Below are positions 1-10,748 of a DNA stretch of 64,000 nucleotides, piece after piece. The translations under genes were made by a program, and so were the position numbers. Source of the stretch: Typha latifolia (Eukaryota > Streptophyta > Magnoliopsida > Poales > Typhaceae); assembly GCA_019914945.1 (NCBI GenBank), contig CM034099.1, forward strand, positions 9,933,001-9,997,000, written 5' to 3'. The notes below the pieces were generated by a model that saw nothing but the letters and a program-made list of their open reading frames with translations, was not told where the DNA came from and did not search any database. The stretch's first letter is position 1, and each line of letters opens with the position of its first letter.

Positions 1-293
1 TTCTGCTCTGAATTTGCGAACGTGATGCAGACGTTCGAACATGCGATCGAACGCACCTGTTTCCCAATTCTTTGGATTTGCGAACGCGATACATGCGTTC
101 ACAGCGCGTTCAAATGCGGCATTCGAACGTGATGCAGGCATTCACAATCGCGTTCGAACGCACTTCACCCGCATTCGTACGCGACTTACATAAAACTTAT
201 TTTCTTAGGAATTAAACATTAAAACAAGAAACAAAGACTCCCCTAAAGTGAATCCATGCTCAAGATGACATCGGTGAAGTCCGAATCGTATCA
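1..293 (-). repeat. Group 1 LTR, partial (cut by window edge)
   Basis: On the minus strand this is the U3 part of a group 1 LTR, starting TGATACGATTCGG at 293 and running out of the window. It matches 51561-51875, the LTR of element H, but lacks a 22-bp block there. It is rich in GTTCGAAC palindromes. By homology H is also inserted in copy 1, with its body to the left of the window. Confidence 0.85.
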
Positions 294-1712
294 CACCGAT
301 AAACCGCAAAAGGCGGGCCGCACCCTTCCCGATCCCTGCGGAAACGGCGAAGAGTCCAGCTTCAAGGCAGCAGTTTCCTTCAGTGAGCTCGACGGTTGGA
401 AAGGTTCTTTCAATGTTAGAACGGAGTTCTTTGACGAGTTGACAACCATGCGAATGGAGGAAGACCACGCATGGTCGCTGGATATCTCTCATCAAGAATC
501 CTCATTAGTTCTGACACCACCTCCCTTTGCAACCACGGGGAGTCGGCAACTAGGAAGAAATCATGTATGGCCTCCAGCGACCATCCACCATTCTCCTCGG
601 TCAATCGACAGTCTACCGCGACAGCATCATCACCGACGATGACGTTGCAGCTCCCCACCAAGCTACAACTCGAAGGAGAAGGCCGCAATCTTCCACCCAC
701 GGCAGCACCGGCTGCTGACGGCCCGTAAAGACCTCGTGGGCCGCTACTTTTCTCACCTAGACGACTGAAAGCTTCTTACCGTGGCTGCGACTAAACGAAG
801 AAGGAGATGAAGATTCTGTTTTTGCCAAACAGCCTTCCACAGTAGTCGACCACTGCCACCCCAAGAGAGACCTCACCGGCAGCTATTTTCATTTTCTAGA
901 TGGCCAAAGGCTCCTTGCCGTTGCTACGACAAGATAGAGAAGGAGATGAAGATTTCATTTTTTGGGCCAACTTCAGCCTTCCGTCGCCGCCGACTGCCGC
1001 CACACCACTAGGAACCCGGACAAAGCAACTACCAAAGGTGGTCACTACTCAGCCATGGTTGCCACATTCCAAGGCAACTCCTATGGCAACGACTGATAGA
1101 GAGGGAATTATGGGAGAAATATTAGGGATTTCAAATTTTTTTGAAATCCCTACATGGTTAGAATTTCAAGATGGCTACATGGTTGGGCGTGACCAGGTTG
1201 AATTGCTAGACATGAGCTGGGTTAGACCTAAGAACCATAGGGGTCAAGTCAAGTGTGAGTCATCTCTGGACTTGGGAACTCAATTAAGTAAAATAAGGGA
1301 CCTGATCAAGAAACCCTCTACTTGACTTAAGTCAAGTTTGCTTATACCAGGGACACATTTAACTTGGATCCTAATCCATGGAGTGGGTAGAACGATTATG
1401 AGGATAACCAATAGTCAGTTCGGCTAGTTGAACCTAACTCGAGTCACTAGGTGGACCTAATCATGATCCACCAACTACATCTAACTCGACCTCCCGAGCG
1501 CAATCGAATGCACTAGATTTCTATAGCTGAATTGACATTGAGTTAATTGGTTCGATCACCCGAGACCAAGTGGACTCAATGTAGATGGACCTGAATCCCA
1601 CCTTGGGCCAGTAGGATTATAAGTATCCAAGCTCGACTGAGGATGACCCAACGAACACAACAAGTTTGAGTCGAGTCACCTTGGGGACAAGGTGTATGGA
1701 TGCATGGTGGAT
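294..1712 (+). mobile_element. Internal region of a non-coding LTR element (Y), copy 1
   Basis: This 1.4-kb stretch lies between the H LTR and the LTR at 1713. Its last 40 bases (GGGGACAAGG, then GCATGGTGGAT) align with the polypurine/3' end of group 1 internal regions, so it reads as the 3' internal part of an LTR element. I recognise no gag or pol domain. Open frames here are short and overlap on both strands. A 30-nt perfect hairpin lies at 1123-1152 and a 16-bp palindrome at 1321-1336. A LARD-like non-autonomous element or captured host sequence is possible. Confidence 0.6.
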
Positions 1713-2622
1713 TGATACGATTCAGACTTCACCGATGATGCCTCGATCACTTTAGGGGTGTCTTTTAATCTTATTTTAGTCTTTATTTTATAGAAAATTT
1801 TTTTTTTGTATGTCACGTTCAAACATGGATGGAGTGTGTTCGAACGCGCTTATGAACGCTTACATTAGGTTCGCAAAAATAGAGAACGCGAAATATGCGT
1901 TTAAACGCGATTCTGCACGTTCGAACACGCTTGTGAACGCTTGCATCGGGTTCACAAATATAAAGAACGCAAAATGTGCATTTGAACGCGATTGGGCCCG
2001 TTTGAACGCGATTGGCAAAAATCTACTATTTTAGGGTTAATAATTGCCATTTTTGAATTATTTGGTTAGCCTCTAAAGGTGTGGATGCCAACCATAGAAT
2101 GATTATTGAATGAATTGAGTTTTGGCCTTATCTCCTTCGTCTTCTTCTCTCTCGTTCTCTCATTCCCCGGCGACGCCGCTTCTAGCCTTCCTCGACCGGC
2201 CAATCACTCTAGTCCCTTAGGGGTGGCCCACTCCTCCCCCTTCTTCCAATCTATCTATTACTTTGCCCTAACCCTTCCATCACCCATAACCCTTCCATCT
2301 CCACGTACTCACCGGTGCCACCCATTAACACTGGTCCACCAATCTTCACCAATATCAAGGATCTCATGCCTCCAACCACAGATCCTAAGATGGACTATCT
2401 GATGCTTGTCCACTAATCGGATAATATATTGAGATCCCATCATCCTATTAACCTGAAATTTGATTTGTTGAAAATCTCTTTTCTGGGGACAACGTATCAA
2501 AATTTCATATTGATCTGACAACTGAATATTTTGGGATCTATTTTCAAAGTTCTGTATTAGATCCTATCCAGATCTAAAAATCAGAATAGATCGAGCCTTG
2601 GCCTAAAGAGGAGATCGTATCA
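1713..2622 (+). repeat. Group 1 LTR, 3' LTR of element Y, copy 1
   Basis: It begins TGATACGATTCAGACTTCAC and ends GAGATCGTATCA, 910 bp, matching the 909-bp LTR at 53296-54204. U3 carries degenerate GTTCGAAC units near 1810-2010. The sequence to its right (from ACACCCTTGCGAACGCC) is the middle of a group 2 LTR, so Y landed inside a group 2 LTR. The left half of that target LTR is not found to the left. Confidence 0.85.
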
Positions 2623-3378
2623 ACACCCTTGCGAACGCCTGCATCAGGTTCAAAAATACAGAGAACGCATAATGCGCATTTATACATGGTCGGACCCGTT
2701 TGAATGCCCGCGTTCGAATGATTGCATCGCGTTCGCACATACAGAGAATGCCTTTTGTGCGTTCGAACGCGATCGGGTGCGTTCGAACGCAATCAGCAGG
2801 AATCCTCTAGAATTAGGGTTATTTATTATTTTAGGACTTGTTGGCTAGCCTCTATATATATGTGGATCGCAGCCAAATTCATTTTGCTATTGGAATATTG
2901 ATTTCTTGCCTCCTATCTTCTCTATAGACTCTCTCCCTCCTCCTTTTTCACCATCCTTCGACCTCTACCCTTGGCAAGGTTTCTCCTATCATTTAATCTC
3001 CCTCAACTATCGAGCCATCCCTCTTCTTTGGGATCTCGACCACTTCGTTCTCTTCGTCTATATCCCTTAATCACATCCACTATCCACCTCCATCTCCATA
3101 CCCATCCATAACTCTAACATCCACTCCACCTGTCACCACCACTATCACCCACATTATTCTATATTTTTTTCCTAGTTGCAGTTCGAATCTATGAAGATCA
3201 TAAATATGAAAGTTGTATATTCGAGAGTTACAAATCTAATAAATTTTGTTTCGTAATTTTCTGACTAAAGGAGAATATTTGACGAATAGTTTTCCATGGT
3301 TGCGTGGACTGTTTCGTGTAATAAATTCAGATATTAATGAATTGTTCTCAGCCCAACTTTTGATGCAAGAACCCATCA
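2623..3378 (+). repeat. Group 2 LTR, 3' part
   Basis: It aligns with the intact group 2 LTR at 31068-31861 from U3 to the end ACCCATCA. A TATA-like CTATATATATG lies near 2856. The 5' part is missing because element Y is inserted here. A primer site follows from 3382 but reads TGGTATCGAGC, whereas copy 2 has the canonical TGGTATCAGAGC at 54966-54977. Confidence 0.85.
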
Positions 3379-4680
3379 ATCTGGTATCGAGCAAAGAACC
3401 TTAGACCTTCATTAATGGTTGAAATAAAGAAGATGACATCAATAAAGAGACCTTTGGAGAGCACACCGACAAGGGAAGACTCAATCCATGATGACCATAA
3501 CCATGAAGCTGATTCCTTTGGAGTGACCACGGCAGGACCGAGTCAACCAACGTCCATGGGTGTGAATATGGGCTTGGCGGATGAACTTAGGGGCACTTTC
3601 CAAATATTGCTGCATAGAGTTGACGCAATTCAAAAGGATCATAATGATTTAAAGGAATATGTCATGAACTGATTGGGTTCGTCATCTCCTCGACGACGAT
3701 TAGAGCCTCAAGAAGGACCAGCGCTAGGACCTCATCAAACTGATACCCCACAGATCTAGGTGCGTCATGTGAGTGTCAATGATCCTCTCTTACCTATGCC
3801 TAAGACCGGCGATGGTGGAACCCGAGAGGCGTGCGGCATCGGTGCTCTTCGTCGATGAGGAGGATTTAGAGAAGGTGATCATCATGCACAAAAGGTTTAG
3901 ACCTGAACTAAGGATTTTTCACGAACTCGACAATGCTATTCGGGGGAGAGTCGCACGCTTGGACTTTCTAAAATTTTAAGGCGGTGATCCAACGGATTGA
4001 ATGTCTCAAGTTGAACAATATTTTGATTGTCAAGGGACAGCGGAGGATGCAAAGGTCTAGATGGCAAGCTTTCACATCCAGGGAATGGCATTGCATTAGT
4101 ACAATTGATTATTCGTGGGAGGATTTACCAGTTGGGCTGACTTCTATAGGAGGATTACACGCAGATTTGGGATAGTGGTATATGAAGATTTTGCTGCCAC
4201 ATTAAGCAAGATAGTTTAGAGGACGACCGTATTGGAGAGCCAAGCTAACTTTGATAGAGTTAGTGATCGTCGTGAGCCACCTTGGCGCGAACCGACATTG
4301 ATGAGCACATTTATTATAGGGCTACGAGAGGAGATACAAGTGAATGTTCATGCTCTTTGTCCTACTACTCTTGAGGAGGCCGTTGAGAAGGCCGTCAGGA
4401 TGGAGCAAAAGCATAAGACTGTAAAGATGGCAGCGAAAACTAATTGGGGCAATCGAGATGGGCGGTTTGCACCTAGAACACCGGCTGGAAATTCTGTAGG
4501 TTCGAAGACAACAACTGCAAGTACTAGATCACGACCACCTTTGAGACCTTCCGATGTTAGAGGAGGCACAAGACCCCCCGTTCTGACTCTCACACCTGCC
4601 TAGATGGAGGAGCAAAGAGCGAAGGGCCTTCACTTTTGATGCGATGAACGTTTCACCCCCGGTCATTGGTGTTCTAATTC
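3379..4680 (+). pseudogene. gag: Group 2 gag remnant, copy 1
   Basis: The start at 3415 opens with MVEIKKMTSIKRPLESTPTR and runs 85 codons to a stop. Gag then continues in shifting frames to a 123-codon block at 4232-4603 with the capsid-like run LMSTFIIGLREEIQVNVHAL. A degenerate zinc knuckle follows near 4610-4675 (KGLHF, stop, CDERFTPGHWC), with one cysteine codon replaced by a stop. Gag forms the particle of the retroelement. Several frame breaks make this copy non-functional. The C-terminal block differs from 55819-56130 by small indels. Confidence 0.85.
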
Positions 4681-5172
4681 GATCGGGAGTGTGATGCTCA
4701 TTGACGATCTCGAGGAGGTTGATGAGGTTGTTGATGATGGAGAGTGTCTAGAGGAGGCCCATGAGGAGGCCGTTGAGAAAGGCATGGAGGAAGATATCCG
4801 AGCTGAAATATTGATACATGCATATTCGAGTACTTCTGCGCCGAGGACATTACGGATAGACAGGACTCGTTAGAAAGCATTCTGTGCACATCCTCATCGA
4901 TTCAGGGAGTACACACAATTTTTTAGATGAGAGATTAGTGAGGAGATTGGGTTTGGATGTCGAACCGACCATGGGATTTGACATTGCTATTACAAACGGC
5001 ACGAAGCTTAAGCGGAGAGCTTGTGTCGCCGGGTTAGTATATAGGTGCAAGGACACGACATCATTGTGGACTTATATCCGTTGGCACTGTGAGGAGTGGA
5101 CATTGTCTTTGGCACTCAGTGGTTACAGAGTTTGGGACCCGTCATATTTTATTTCTAGAGCATGTGGATGAA
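4681..5172 (+). pseudogene. pol: Group 2 aspartic protease remnant, copy 1
   Basis: An acidic linker (EEVDEVVDDGECLEEAHEE) leads to an aspartic protease fold with the catalytic motif ILIDSGSTHNFLDE near 4890-4930. Compared with copy 2 an extra G near 4860 breaks the frame; copy 2 reads through in one 159-codon frame (56276-56755). The protease would mature the Gag-Pol polyprotein. It is decayed downstream of the active site. Confidence 0.85.
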
Positions 5173-5189
5173 ATTTAAATAAGGAAACA

Positions 5190-5838
5190 AATATGTGCGG
5201 CTTGATGGCATTCGGTCTTCGCCGATTCCTGCGATGCAGCCTATGGTGGGGCTGCCTTATGCGTATGATTTGGCCTATATTCTTCAGTTAGGACTAGTAG
5301 GAGATGAGCCTCAAATGAGTTCAGGTACTACCATTGAATTGTCTAATTTATTAGATAACTTTTCTAGACTATTTGAGGAAACATAGGAGTTACCACCGAG
5401 GTGAACGACAGACCATCGCATAGAGATTGTACCCGGTGCTACACCAACACCGGATAAGACAAGATCGCTGCTTCTCTCACTTCTTTGTTGAAGAATGACT
5501 CTTTTAGATTAACGGATGAAGCCACTACAGTCTTTGAAAATCTAAAAAGAGCAATGACGACGGCACCCATTTTAGCTCTACTGGACTTCACTAAAGAGTT
5601 CCTTGTGAAATGTGATGCATCGAGAGTTTGCATATGAGTTGTAATAATGCAAGGAGGACGTTCCATTGCCTATCTTAGCAAGACTTTATCACAAAAATCT
5701 CAGCAATTATCGACTTATGAGAGAAAAATGTTGACAATTCTACATGTGGTGATAAATTTGAGGCCTTATTTGATCGGTAGATGATTCATTATACAAACTG
5801 ATCAAAGGAGTCTTCCATACTTTATGGGACAGCGTATA
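5190..5838 (+). pseudogene. pol: Group 2 RT linker fused to RNase H remnant, copy 1
   Basis: The linker before RT (SNLLDNFSRLFEE) is followed near 5455 by sequence that belongs to the end of RT and to RNase H (frame-corrected SLLKNDSFRLTDE, TTAPILALLDF, then the DAS and TDQRSLPYF signatures). The RT core with its YXDD box is absent, so this is an internal deletion. Stops are frequent. The segment ends where a minus-strand group 1 LTR starts at 5839. Confidence 0.8.
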
Positions 5839-5865
5839 TAATATGATCTCCACTTTTGGCCAATG

Positions 5866-6844
5866 TGATACGATTCGGACTTCACCGACGTCGTCTCGAG
5901 CATGGATTCACTTTAGGAGTGTTTTTATTTCATGTTTTAGTGTTTAATTTCCATTAAAATAAGTTTTCTGTAAGTCGCGTTCGAACGTGGGTGGAGTGAG
6001 TTCGAATGCGGTTTGTGAACGGGGTTGTGAACGTGGTGAAGAGAATGTACTATGCGTTCGAACGCACTGTGAACGCCTGCATTGCGTTTGCAAATACCGA
6101 CAGGCGCGTTCGATCGCGCGTTCGAACGCCTGCATCGCGTTCGCAAATCCCGAAAGAGCGAACTCGGTGCGTTCGAACGCAGCGGGCGAGTTCGAACGCG
6201 GTCGACGAAAATTGTGTTTTTAGGGTTAATTTGAGTTATTAGTTAGCCTATAAAAGGATGTGGTAGGCAACCAAATTGATTATTGATTATTGAGATTGAG
6301 TTTTGCCTTGCCTCTTTCGTCTTCTTCGCTCCCGTTCTCTCAATCCCCGGTGACGCCGCTTCTAACCTCCCTCGTCCGGCTAATCACCCTAGTCCCTTAG
6401 GGGTGACCCTCTTCTACCCCTTCGTCCAATCTATCCAACACTTGCCCTAATCCTTCCATCAACCACAACCCTTCCACCATCACTTTTCACCGGTGCCACC
6501 ACATTACCACCGGTCCACCTTCAATCACCATTACCTAGGATCACGTGCCTCCATCCACGGATCCAAAACAGACCATCTGACCTTTGTCCACAAATCGGAC
6601 GATATCTCGAGATCCCCACATCCGATTCGCCTGCAACTAGATTTGTTGGAAAGCTCTTTTCTGGGGCTACAACATATCAGAGTTTCACGTCGATCCGACG
6701 GCGGCATATTTCGGGATCTTATTTCAAAGTTCCGTGCTAGATCTAGTCCAAATCAAGAATCGGAAGAGATCGACCATTCACCAAAAAGGCGAGATCGTAT
6801 CAAGCTGGTATCAGAGCTCCATAGACAGAGGCGTGATCGTATCA
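5866..6844 (+). repeat. Solo group 1 LTR, TSD CAATG, copy 1
   Basis: A complete 979-bp LTR (TGATACGATTCGG to GATCGTATCA) is flanked by perfect 5-bp duplications CAATG at 5861-5865 and 6845-6849, with no internal region, so it is a solo LTR left by LTR-LTR recombination. The last 42 bp repeat the LTR end plus a primer-binding-site unit (TGGTATCAGAGC). U3 holds a dense run of GCGTTCGAACGC palindromes at 5970-6205. Confidence 0.95.
6249..6256 (+). promoter_or_regulatory. TATA box of solo LTR
   Basis: TATAAAAG lies just downstream of the palindrome-rich U3, at the position expected of the LTR promoter. The same box recurs in the other group 1 LTRs. Confidence 0.7.
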
Positions 6845-7095
6845 CAATGCTCGATCTATTTCTATTTTCCGATCTGAATAAGATCTGACATAGAACTTTG
6901 AAAATAGATCCTGAAAGATTCAGCCATCGGATTGACGTGAAATTGTGATATGTTTTATTTCTCGAAAAGTGCATTCCAAAAAATTTAGTATCAAGCAAAT
7001 TGAACGGTGGGATCTCGAGATATTGTCCAATAAGTAGATGAATATTAGGGAGTCCGTCTTTTGATCCGTGGATGGAGGCAGGAGATCCTTGATGA

Positions 7096-7771
7096 TGATA
7101 CGAACCCTCTTTTGGTGCTATGGCTCTGATACCAGATTGTTACGATCTTGCACGGAACTTTAAGATAAGATCCCGAAATATCCCGTTGGATCACTGTGAA
7201 ATTTTGATATGTTGTAGGCCCGGAAAAGAGCTTTCCAACGGATCTAGTTTCAGGCGAATCGGATTTGGGGATCTCGAGATATCGTTCGTTTAGTGGACGA
7301 ACGTCAGGATACTCTGTTTTTGGATTCCGTGGATGAAGGCACGAAATCCTGGGTAATGGTGGATTGTGGAGGGCCGGTGTTGATGGGGTGGCACCGGTGT
7401 AAAAGTGATGGTGGAAGGGTTATGGATGATGGAAAGGTTAGAGATAGCGATGGATAAATTGGAAGAAGGGGGAGAAGAGGGCCACTCCTAAGGGACTAGG
7501 GTGATTGGCCTGTCGAGGGAGATTAGAAGCGGCGTCGCCGGGAGATTGAGGGAACGAGAGCGAAGAAGACGAAGGAGGCAAGGCAAACTCAATTCTCAAT
7601 ATTCAATTCCTAATTTTGGTTGCCCTACACATACTTTTATAGGCTAACCAACAACTCAATCTTATCCTAAAACACAATCTTATCCTAAAACTCAATCTTA
7701 TCCTAAAACTCAATCTTATCCTAAGGTAAATCCAAACTCGAGACGACGTCGGTAAAGTCCGAATCGTATCA
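7096..7771 (-). repeat. 3' LTR of the GATGA element
   Basis: 676 bp, read on the minus strand from TGATTCGG-like sequence at 7771 to the TATCA end at 7096. It has only four of the 17-bp AAACTCAATCTTATCCT units (7653-7723), against six in the partner LTR, and lacks three bases near 7194. A TATA box lies at 7634-7641. The 42-bp block 7096-7137 is the PBS-containing end extension. Confidence 0.9.
7634..7641 (-). promoter_or_regulatory. TATA box in GATGA element LTR
   Basis: TATAAAAG on the minus strand follows the 17-bp repeat array that occupies the place of the palindromes seen in other group 1 U3 regions. Confidence 0.65.
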
Positions 7772-8259
7772 ATCCACCACGCTTCCGCAACCTTGTCCTC
7801 AAGGTTTGAAATTTGGGAAGCGATCCATGATGTCTGTCTCTAGCTCCCATGTAGACTCGTCGCAGGGTTTGCCCAGCCACTCAATCAGCACTTCGGTCTC
7901 TAATCTGGATCCTTGGCGTCTTCTCCTACGACTTAGGACTCGAACCGGCTCATTGGAGCCATCTTCCTCCATTGGTTCGGGTAAGGTCGAACCCACTACA
8001 TGGTTAGGCCCGATCTGGGCCTTCAATGCCGAGACATGGAAGACGGGATGTATCCTGGACCGATTCGTTGTAGGTCCAATCGGTAAGCTACTGGACCGAT
8101 TCGTTGTAGCACTCGGTACGGACCATAGTACTTGTATCCCAACTTTTGGTTCAAAATTGGCCTCAATGTGGATTGTCGATACGGTTGAGCTCGAACGAAC
8201 ACCAATTGATCCACCTCAAATTCTCGCTCACGTCCGCCTTTGTCATGCGTTTGCTTCAT
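7772..8259 (-). pseudogene. pol: Integrase C-terminus and chromodomain
   Basis: At the extreme 3' end the frame 7799-8026 contains [20 protein letters not shown], a chromodomain signature, ending NFKP and a stop just before the polypurine tract. Upstream, 8023-8259 holds the C-terminal integrase segment ([36 protein letters not shown]). Chromodomains of plant chromoviruses bind histone marks and guide insertion into heterochromatin. A frame break separates the two frames. Confidence 0.85.
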
Positions 8260-8723
8260 GCGGTTTTGTGCTTTGTGGCTAGGTGAGTCTTGAGCCGTCT
8301 CAATGTTTCATCTCGATCAGCAAGCTCCAAGTCAAGCTCAGTCCTATCCGTCGCCGCGAGTCTATCGTAGGCACGCAAGACAGGGGGAGTGCGCCCATAA
8401 ACCGCCTCAAATGGGGTCATGCCAATGCTTGAGTGATGAGCGGTATTGTATGACCACTCAGCCCAGGGAAGAAATTTGACCCAATCCTTTGGTCGATCCG
8501 CCACAAAGCATCGCAAGTATTGCTCTAGTCCACGATTCACCACCTCGGTTTGGCCATCCGTCTCGGGGTGATAAGCTGAACTAAGATTGATTTGAGTCCC
8601 TTGCAATCTGAAGAACTCGGACCAAAACTCACTTATGAAGATGCGATGGTCATGGCGACGGTTCGGCGGCAGTCCTCGGGGTTCCTCGAAGAGATCCTGG
8701 CACTCATGCAGCAGCTCTTGCAA
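8256..8723 (-). pseudogene. pol: Protease-RT linker fused in frame to integrase core
   Basis: The 155-codon frame begins with the pre-RT linker (CQDLFEEPRGLPPNRRHD) and passes at about 8640 straight into the integrase core ([16 protein letters not shown], then YHPETDGQTEVVNR with the catalytic Glu). Everything between is deleted: RT, RNase H, the zinc-binding H2C2 and the first two catalytic Asp residues of integrase. The fusion keeps frame across a short match (HRI from either parent). It cannot act as integrase. Confidence 0.9.
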
Positions 8724-8731
8724 GTCAGCGG

Positions 8732-9382
8732 CTATTCTCCTTGGTGAGGGATGTTCTGTTCAGGAACAGCCATTTGCAATAGTAGAGCTCGGTCCCCTGC
8801 ACTAGGAAAGCCTACAAGTGGTTGCAATGTTGGTCCTTGCCGCGGTTGATTTCCATCCAGCAGTACCTTTCTTCCATTCCTCCGAAAGGTCAGTGTGAGG
8901 TTTGAGAAATCAAATGTTACGGGCCCCAAGCTTTGAAGCCATTGGGTTCCCAAAACAATATCAGCTCCTCGCAAGGCCAATGGATAAAGATCCAATGTGA
9001 AACTTTGGCCTTGCACCTTCAATACCACACCTCCACAAATAAAATCTGCTCGCAAGGTGGTGCCATCTCCAATCGTCACATCGAACCCTTCCATGGGTTC
9101 CGACTCGAGCCCAATCTTCCTAAGGAGCCTCTTGTCAATGAAGTTGTGGGTGGACCCGGTGTCAATCAAGATTCTCACTGTGGTCTTCTTGACTACTCCG
9201 TTCACCCGCAATGTCTTTGGCGCCGCCGTCCCCGAATAGGCGTGGAGGGAGATTTCAGCTATAACGTCCTCCACGTTTTGCTCCTCAACTTCTTCTCCTC
9301 GATGTCCAGCCACATCTGCGCTTTCAGCTGCAAGCTCATCCTCCGCTTCCTCCAATCCATCGATGAGCATCACCGATCCCAT
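8732..9382 (-). CDS. pol: Gypsy aspartic protease domain
   Basis: An uninterrupted 216-codon frame opens MGSVMLIDGLEEAEDELAAE, passes an acidic spacer and reaches the retropepsin motif ILIDTGSTHNFIDKRLL at about residue 75, then GADIVLGTQWLQSLGP, the second conserved strand. It would cleave the Gag-Pol polyprotein. The frame is open on a degenerate background, in keeping with a young element. A frameshift or stop separates it from gag upstream and from the fused linker downstream. Confidence 0.85.
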   Translation of the reverse strand: MGSVMLIDGLEEAEDELAAESADVAGHRGEEVEEQNVEDVIAEISLHAYSGTAAPKTLRVNGVVKKTTVRILIDTGSTHNFIDKRLLRKIGLESEPMEGFDVTIGDGTTLRADFICGGVVLKVQGQSFTLDLYPLALRGADIVLGTQWLQSLGPVTFDFSNLTLTFRRNGRKVLLDGNQPRQGPTLQPLVGFPSAGDRALLLQMAVPEQNIPHQGE

Positions 9383-10707
9383 CGGTTTAGCACAACGATG
9401 CCCTGGTACAAACTTCTCATCACAACGGAAGCATAAGCCCTTGGCTCTTCTTTCTTCTACTTGGGCAGGTGTGAGTGCTCGCCCGACCTCTAGGTGCGTA
9501 CTTCACATCTTGGGATGGCTTCAAGGGTGCTCGAGGAGGTATCAATGCCGTAGCAGCTCTTGGTACTCCGCTAGTGTTTCCCGCCGCTATGTTTGGTAGA
9601 GCTTGAGTGCGGCTTCCTTGGCTTGTCCAACTCGCTTCCGGTGTATCTTCATGGCTCTATGCTTGTCTTCCATAAGCACCGCATCTTGGAAGGCCTCCTT
9701 TAAGGTTCTAGGCCTTAAAGCCCTCACATCGGCTTGTATGTCACCCCGCAGCCCGGAGATGAAGGTGCCGCGAAGTTGCCGATCCGTCCATGGTGGATGA
9801 CATCGGCTACTAATCCTCTCAAATTCTTCTTGGTATGATCCAACCGTGGTCTTCTGAACCGTCTTTGAGAGGAGAGCATCAAAGTCTTCATAGCCCGATA
9901 CTCCAAATTGCCGTGTGATATCGGCGCAAAATTCAGCCCAAGTTTCGATGGCCTCAATGGCATTGGCTGATCGAAACCAATGAAGCGCCGCATCCTCAAG
10001 GTGGAAGCTTGCAAGCGTCACCTTGTATTCTTCCGCCGTACCTTGGTATGCAAAGAATTGCTCCGCCCTATACAACCAATCAATTGGATCGCCACCTTTG
10101 AACTTGGGGAATTCGAGACGCACGACTTGTCCACGAATGTCGTTGTCTCGTTCCGGATCATGCCCAACTCCTTGTCTAACCGGCGGAGGATGCACCATGA
10201 AGGGTTGATGATCCCTCCTTCGGTTTAGATCAACTCGCCGTGGTTCCGGATCGTATCGGCCCGCCCATGGATCTTGATCTCCAATGTGGTCTCCATGGTG
10301 ATTCGCTCGTCGGATGGGTTCACCCGCAACTGGTCCTGGTGTAACCATCCTTGCTTGCCTCTGCCCATAGGGTGGTGGTAGCGGCTCTCTTGTGGTTGCA
10401 AAGGCTGAACCGGTGAGGATTGATTCAAGGGGGTGGACTCGCGTCGTGGGGTCGATGGTGCCTTCCCGTTAGACATTGCTTCCCTTGGCGCCCGTAGTTC
10501 CCGCATCATCTCCATCATCATCTGGTGGTTGATGGCCATCTGCTCTGAAATAGACCCCAACATGGATAGAACGCTAGGCTCTTCCGTATTCCGATTAGAT
10601 CGGATGGTTCCGCGGGTGGAAGTCCCCGCAATCGTCTCTTCCTCCTCTATTGGGAGAATCTCTTCTTCATCATCACGCCGTGCAGCCATGGATCTGGTGG
10701 TCGTCAT
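9383..10707 (-). pseudogene. gag: Gypsy gag of the GATGA element
   Basis: The N-terminus (10225-10707, MTTTRSMAARRDDEEEILPI) and capsid (9587-10348, 253 codons, with QVVRLEFPKFKGGDPIDWLY and FHLEDAALHWFRSAN) overlap in different frames, so one frameshift near 10300 splits an otherwise intact gag. A zinc knuckle (LCFRCDEKFVPGHRC) follows near 9400-9440 in another frame. Gag assembles the particle and packages RNA. This is among the best preserved gags in the window. Confidence 0.9.
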
Positions 10708-10733
10708 TGGAAGCGCTTGTCCGAGGAACGGTG

Positions 10734-10745
10734 GCTCTGATACCA
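10734..10745 (-). other. Primer-binding site (tRNA-iMet type)
   Basis: The minus strand reads TGGTATCAGAGC three bases after the LTR end TATCA. This 12-mer is the usual primer site complementary to initiator tRNA-Met in plant LTR elements. Confidence 0.9.
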
Positions 10746-10748
10746 GAT

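Noticed and set aside
416..700. 94-codon minus-strand frame that is also open at 51998-52282
   Set aside because: The two copies are about 99 percent identical by duplication, so shared openness is not evidence of selection. I recognise no domain and overlapping frames on the other strand are equally open.
2106..2402. 98-codon frame with a signal-peptide-like start, repeated at 53689-53985
   Set aside because: It lies in the CT-rich R/U5 part of an LTR; related LTRs do not keep the frame.
5970..6205. Heat-shock elements in U3 from GAA/TTC blocks
   Set aside because: The heat-shock element needs TTCnnGAA spacing; here TTC and GAA are directly adjacent (TTCGAA) or four apart.
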